From positions 2,542,001-2,606,000 of the forward strand of contig OZ240214.1 in NCBI GenBank assembly GCA_965197575.1: a stretch of DNA of 64,000 bases, read 5' to 3'. The translations under genes were made by a program, and so were the position numbers. The DNA is from VXOI01 sp965197575 (GTDB lineage: Bacteria > Chloroflexota > Dehalococcoidia > Lucifugimonadales > UBA3495). Positions 60,779 to 64,000 of the stretch are shown piece after piece. The notes beneath the pieces are model-generated. The model saw nothing but the letters and a program-made list of their open reading frames with translations, ran no database searches and had not been told where the DNA came from. Within the stretch, counting starts at the first letter, position 1; each line of letters opens with the position of its first letter.

Positions 60779-61477
60779 ATGGTCAACAGAACCGCGGACA
60801 CCAAGAGCAAGCCAACACTGGATGGAATGGTCTTCTGCGCCAACTGCGGCTCGGAGATGACCAACTCCGGACTACGCTACTTCTGCCCCAACAGTGCGGC
60901 CAGCGCCGGTGGGAAGTGCGCCGCCAGGCCCGTGGCGGTCCAATACCTGCTCAACGGCGTTGTCACCCAGATGGTGTACAGGCTGACCACGGACGAAACC
61001 GTCCAGGAAGTCGCAGACACCATCATGGACATCACCGACGCGAACGCCCGCATCCAGCGCCAGAGAATGGAGCAGGCCGAGGCCTCAATCGCCGAAGCCA
61101 ATGCCCGCAGGACTGCGGCTCTGCAGCCCGTGGAACACGGCGCCAAGACCCATGAAGATGCAGCCGAAGCGATGAGCAAACTGGAGCAGGCCACCGCAGG
61201 GCTGGCCTACGAATCCCTAGTGGCCAGGAACGAGCTGGACAAGATCGACTTCATCCGCGACGAGGAAGGCATCAGGGAGACCGCCCGCAACCCCGAAACC
61301 TACCTGGGAGGCAACAACGACGAAGAGACCCAGGAACTGCTGCAGCTCCTGGTCCGGAAAGTCGTGGTGGGCGCCGGGGCTGCGAAGATCATCTACGAGG
61401 TGGGCATGCCCTCGGACGAGCATCCGGAGGGCGTCCACGAGGACCTGCTGGAGTTGGACCCGACCATCATAACCTGA
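60779..61477 (+). CDS. Serine-recombinase C-terminal-type protein (zinc ribbon and coiled coil)
   Basis: The 232-residue product has the zinc beta-ribbon of large serine recombinases (LDGMVFCANCGSEMTNSGLR, then Cys residues in YFCPN and GKCAARP). A long coiled coil follows (RQRMEQAEASIAEANARRTA; YESLVARNELDKIDFIRDEE) and a C-terminal QELLQLLVRKVVVGAGAAKI segment. The catalytic resolvase domain is absent, so it is either a fragment of a recombinase or a separate subunit-like gene. A full-length recombinase of another lineage lies downstream. Confidence 0.65.
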   Translation: MVNRTADTKSKPTLDGMVFCANCGSEMTNSGLRYFCPNSAASAGGKCAARPVAVQYLLNGVVTQMVYRLTTDETVQEVADTIMDITDANARIQRQRMEQAEASIAEANARRTAALQPVEHGAKTHEDAAEAMSKLEQATAGLAYESLVARNELDKIDFIRDEEGIRETARNPETYLGGNNDEETQELLQLLVRKVVVGAGAAKIIYEVGMPSDEHPEGVHEDLLELDPTIIT

Positions 61478-61510
61478 CGCGAACTCGCCAAGCACAAGGC
61501 CATAAACAAA

Positions 61511-61539
61511 GAGCAACTCTCCGGTACAGAGAGTTGCTC
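61511..61539 (+). terminator. Probable terminator hairpin
   Basis: Perfect 11-base stem GAGCAACTCTC / GAGAGTTGCTC with a 7-base loop, 34 bases after the recombinase-type gene. It is followed by TCTCTTATTC instead of a clean T-run. Confidence 0.6.
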
Positions 61540-61544
61540 ATCTC

Positions 61545-61585
61545 TTATTCAATTACGTGGCACCTTTATTCAATTGTGTGGCACC
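61545..61585. repeat. Two 20-bp direct repeats, 21-bp period
   Basis: TTATTCAATTACGTGGCACC and TTATTCAATTGTGTGGCACC, one base apart, differ at two positions. The two-turn spacing would suit a protein-binding site or recombination-type repeats. Confidence 0.7.
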
Positions 61586-61614
61586 AGCAGTTCCTGCATC
61601 AGCGGAGATGCTCT

Positions 61615-61932
61615 TCAGCAGGCGGTCACACCGCCGTAATCATCAAACTCCGTCTCCGCAGCTTCAAGGGCCGGGTCACCGTCCACGAGGGAAGCCTCAT
61701 GTTCCCTGGCCATCCGGGGCATCTCGCCCCAAGAGCCAGAAGCGGTCTCTCCAACCTCCGAGTCCTGCAAAGCCCGCGCCCGGATTTTGGCCTTCATGGC
61801 CAGCCTCTCCTTGATGACCGCCTTGGCCGTCACCTCATGAGCGCGCTTCAAAGCCGGACCGTTCTTGTCCAACTTTACAATGTCCCTGTTATCCTCCCCG
61901 CCTAGGCGGCTGTCTCTGTTCCTCTCAGTCAT
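61615..61932 (-). CDS. Hypothetical small acidic protein
   Basis: From ATG 61932 the 105-residue product reads MTERNRDSRLGGEDNRDIVK, then LKRAHEVTAKAVIKERLAMK and a very acidic end (DPALEAAETEFDDYGG). It is divergent from the XRE regulator. The ribosome-binding site is weak and no family is recognised, so it is a moderate-quality call. Confidence 0.4.
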   Translation of the reverse strand: MTERNRDSRLGGEDNRDIVKLDKNGPALKRAHEVTAKAVIKERLAMKAKIRARALQDSEVGETASGSWGEMPRMAREHEASLVDGDPALEAAETEFDDYGGVTAC

Positions 61933-62001
61933 GTGCTACAATCTGTCCGAACCTTGGTCCAGCATGCCTCCGTCAGGTAAAAGTCGGTACACTTACCGCT
62001 A

Positions 62002-62017
62002 TTTGCATTATAGCAAA
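62002..62017. promoter_or_regulatory. Palindrome TTTGC-N6-GCAAA between divergent genes
   Basis: A 16-base palindrome TTTGCATTATAGCAAA in the gap between the leftward hypothetical gene and the XRE gene. A TATAAT at 62076-62081 overlaps the XRE start. The palindrome is a candidate operator for the XRE protein. Confidence 0.35.
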
Positions 62018-62079
62018 CGGGGCACCAACCCGAAACTGGCGGAACCGCAGTGAGTACAATCGCCTGAGGACAAGGTATA

Positions 62080-62559
62080 ATGGTTATTGTAGAACAAAAG
62101 TACCAAGACATTCAAGCTGAACGTGTCATAGCCGGGGGCGCAAGGCTGGTCAAAGGCGCGGAGAACAACCCCCGTGAGCGCCCGCCCATAGGAGAGCTCC
62201 TGAGGAAGCTGAGGGGCACCAAGACCCTCCGCCAGGTGGAGGCCGACACCGGCATAACCAACGCCTACTTGAGCAACATCGAACTAGGCTTGAAGAAACC
62301 AGGGGTAAAAACCCTTGCCAAGCTGAGCATCTACTACCGGGTGCCCCTGGACCACCTGTTGCAGGTGGGCGGACTGGCCGGCGAAACGCCGGAACCGGCC
62401 CAACAGGAGTCGGTCCTCGACCTCCGGAGAGCCTACGACTTCGTGTTGGGCGACCCCAACGTCTCCCAGTACCCGAAGCCGGCGGAAACCCCGTCCACGG
62501 ACATGCAGAAGTTCGTAGTCCAGCTGTACCAGCACTTCACAGGAAGAAAGTTGATGTAG
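62080..62559 (+). CDS. XRE-family transcriptional regulator
   Basis: The 159-residue product has a helix-turn-helix at about 38-97: IGELLRKLRGTKTLRQVEAD, then TGITNAYLSNIELGLKKPGV, then KTLAKLSIYYRVPLDHLLQV. The C-terminal part (VLDLRRAYDFVLGDPNVSQY) may mediate oligomerisation. ATG 62080 has AAGG close upstream, but a promoter-like TATAAT overlaps the same place, so a start further in (before the helix-turn-helix) is possible. The gene precedes the serine recombinase by 18 bases and probably regulates it. Confidence 0.8.
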   Translation: MVIVEQKYQDIQAERVIAGGARLVKGAENNPRERPPIGELLRKLRGTKTLRQVEADTGITNAYLSNIELGLKKPGVKTLAKLSIYYRVPLDHLLQVGGLAGETPEPAQQESVLDLRRAYDFVLGDPNVSQYPKPAETPSTDMQKFVVQLYQHFTGRKLM

Positions 62560-62577
62560 CCGGGGAGGACATACGTC

Positions 62578-64000
62578 ATGCAGTCGACCAAGGAAAGAAA
62601 GGCACTGGGTTACAGACGAGTATCCGGCAAGACACAGAAGGACAACTTCTCCTTGCAGACGCAAGATGCAAGAATCAGGGGATACATAGATAGTTTAGGA
62701 ATTTTCCTCGTGGCGATGCTCACGGACGTCGGAAGCGGACTCTCTGTCAAGCAACGTCCCAACTTCGTCAAGCTCATTGACTATGCGCTCGACCCGAGAA
62801 ACGGGATCACCGACGTGGTCTTCCACGTGCTGGACCGGTATACACGAAACATCTTGGACTTCCACGTCCTCACGCAGAAACTTCTGGACGCAGGAATCAC
62901 AATACACTTCGCAAGGGACGCCGAGGTGTATGACTACAAAACGGCGAACAAGTACGAAGAGCGACTCTTCCATGCCTCGAGGGAATCGAGAGCAACCTCG
63001 GAAAGGACGAAGGAAGGGCAAAGAACGGCCACGATGCTGGGCCTGCACATTGGACCGCCGCCCTGGGGATACAGGCTCCTCCATGACTCGGAGTTTCGGA
63101 ACGAAAACGGCGAACCGTTCCAGTGCGGCAGGCTGGAGCCGGATCCTGAAACATGGCACCACTGCCTGAAGCTGTGGAGCATGGCCAAGGACGGCTCCAC
63201 TCCCATGCGGATAGCCATATACAACCGCCTGCACAATGTCCCCTCTCCCAGCGGCGAAGATTGGACGGACGGGTGCGTGCGGTACATCCTGAAAAACCCG
63301 AAATATCACGGACAGCTATTCCGGGGAGTGAACCCCCAGTCCATAATCCCGGGCCCCAAGGAGAACGCGCCGCCCATAATAATCGAAAACAGGCACGATG
63401 CAGCAGTCGACTACAAGGACTGGCTGAAGGTTAACAAGGGGATCAAGAGCAGACACAGAAGCCAGGGTCCAACCCGATCCCATACCAGCCCCAACCCCCT
63501 GAGCAACAAGCTCAAGTGCGGGTACTGTGCCGTCCAAGGACAGAACAGCAATCTGGAGCTCACCGGCAATAAGAACGACGTGAGACGGCTCCGGTGCTCT
63601 TGGAAGAAGGATCACGGTCGCGATACCTGCGTCTTCACGGGCGCCAGACTGGACAGCGTCCTCGTGGCGGTTTCTGACAGACTGAGGAATCACTACCTCA
63701 CCGAAGACACTCTCGAAAGCATCATCGACGGAGTCGCCGAGATGAGCAGGGAGTACCTCGAGGAACAGGAAACCAGCAAGTCAGGCATCAGCGACCGTCT
63801 GAAGGTGGTCAAAGGCAAAATTGAGAGCGGCAACGAAGCGCTCCTGGAGGCCAGAAAGAGACGCAAGACCCTGAATTCACTCATCGACGAGGTGGACGAA
63901 CTCGAAAGGGAAAAAGCGGAACTGGAAAAGATGCTTGAAGGAATCGCGGAAGCTACCGAAGAAGCACTCCTTTACGTAAACGACAGGGAGGGAATCATCG
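62578..64000 (+). CDS. Large serine recombinase (runs off window end)
   Basis: The frame is open from ATG 62578 (GGGGAGG upstream) to the end of the window, about 474 codons. The N-terminal resolvase domain has catalytic Ser 16 in GYRRVSGKTQKDNFSLQTQD, then DVVFHVLDRYTRNILDFHVL. The recombinase domain follows (GLHIGPPPWGYRLL; GCVRYILKNPKYHGQLFRG), then a zinc ribbon (LKCGYCAVQG; RCSWKKDHGRDTC) and a long coiled coil (ISDRLKVVKGKIESGNEALL). This is the architecture of site-specific integrases or transposases of integrative elements. An attachment site is not recognised within the window. Confidence 0.9.
   Translation, partial: MQSTKERKALGYRRVSGKTQKDNFSLQTQDARIRGYIDSLGIFLVAMLTDVGSGLSVKQRPNFVKLIDYALDPRNGITDVVFHVLDRYTRNILDFHVLTQKLLDAGITIHFARDAEVYDYKTANKYEERLFHASRESRATSERTKEGQRTATMLGLHIGPPPWGYRLLHDSEFRNENGEPFQCGRLEPDPETWHHCLKLWSMAKDGSTPMRIAIYNRLHNVPSPSGEDWTDGCVRYILKNPKYHGQLFRGVNPQSIIPGPKENAPPIIIENRHDAAVDYKDWLKVNKGIKSRHRSQGPTRSHTSPNPLSNKLKCGYCAVQGQNSNLELTGNKNDVRRLRCSWKKDHGRDTCVFTGARLDSVLVAVSDRLRNHYLTEDTLESIIDGVAEMSREYLEEQETSKSGISDRLKVVKGKIESGNEALLEARKRRKTLNSLIDEVDELEREKAELEKMLEGIAEATEEALLYVNDREGII

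Noticed and set aside
1..64000. tRNA, rRNA and replication-origin signals
   Set aside because: I scanned for clover-leaf type sequences, rRNA-like conserved blocks and iterons by eye and saw none; a covariance search would be needed to be certain.

Overview
The window looks like an accessory, mobile-element-rich stretch of a high-GC bacterial chromosome, most likely a Chloroflexota lineage (SAR202/Dehalococcoidia or sponge-symbiont type). This is an inference from style: very long secreted proteins built of fibronectin-III and Ig-like 'PATGxPTISG' modules, short lipoproteins with Thr/Pro-rich stems, small two-CxxC proteins and many degraded insertion sequences. No rRNA, tRNA or CRISPR array was seen.

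Layout. 1-4.2 kb: the N-terminus of a lipoprotein leaving the window, an IS630 relic, a convergent restriction-modification pair (SPPY methylase and Eco29kI/GIY-YIG nuclease) and an RNase-H-like hypothetical. 4.6-6.0 kb: a decayed IS1380 element. 6.1-7.9 kb: a lipoprotein, a CxxC protein and a DUF4160/DUF2442-XRE pair. 7.9-21.8 kb: a collinear defence operon of SNF2/DUF3883 helicase, HEPN-RES protein, DUF1156 methylase, a gene split by a 12-G tract, DUF499 ATPase, an HsdR-tail fragment and an OLD-family nuclease. 21.8-26.7 kb: a DUF433/DUF5615 toxin-antitoxin pair whose toxin is cut by an IS630 copy, then small hypotheticals, a broken Uma2 gene and a lipoprotein.

26.8-33.7 kb: a composite of mobile elements. 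It holds two IS110 copies head to tail, two further IS630 copies and a MITE that abut at CTAG sites, and a third, intact IS110 nested inside one IS630. 33.7-38.4 kb: a second defence patch, with an IS-truncated gene, a SAM-like small protein, a possible PD-(D/E)XK nuclease, a methylase-HNH fusion and a protein with two HEPN-type RxxxxH motifs.

38.6-56.4 kb: an IS982 fragment, an Fn3 fragment, an RDD membrane protein, a hybrid sensor kinase, and three giant secreted Fn3/Ig-like proteins. One of the three carries a pyruvate-phosphate-dikinase-type domain and is interrupted by a 171-bp MITE; another is preceded by a MITE and a 14-C tract. 56.5-59.6 kb: an internally deleted IS110, an IS66-like MITE, a two-gene membrane operon and a broken IS3. 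59.7-64 kb: small genes, strong hairpins, an XRE regulator and two serine-recombinase genes, the last running off the window.

The main themes are layered anti-phage functions, homopolymer tracts that could switch two genes, and several non-autonomous elements whose ends can be defined to the base. The strongest single observation is that the 5' non-coding regions of the three IS110 copies contain a variable loop that tracks each copy's own insertion flank, as expected for a bridge RNA.
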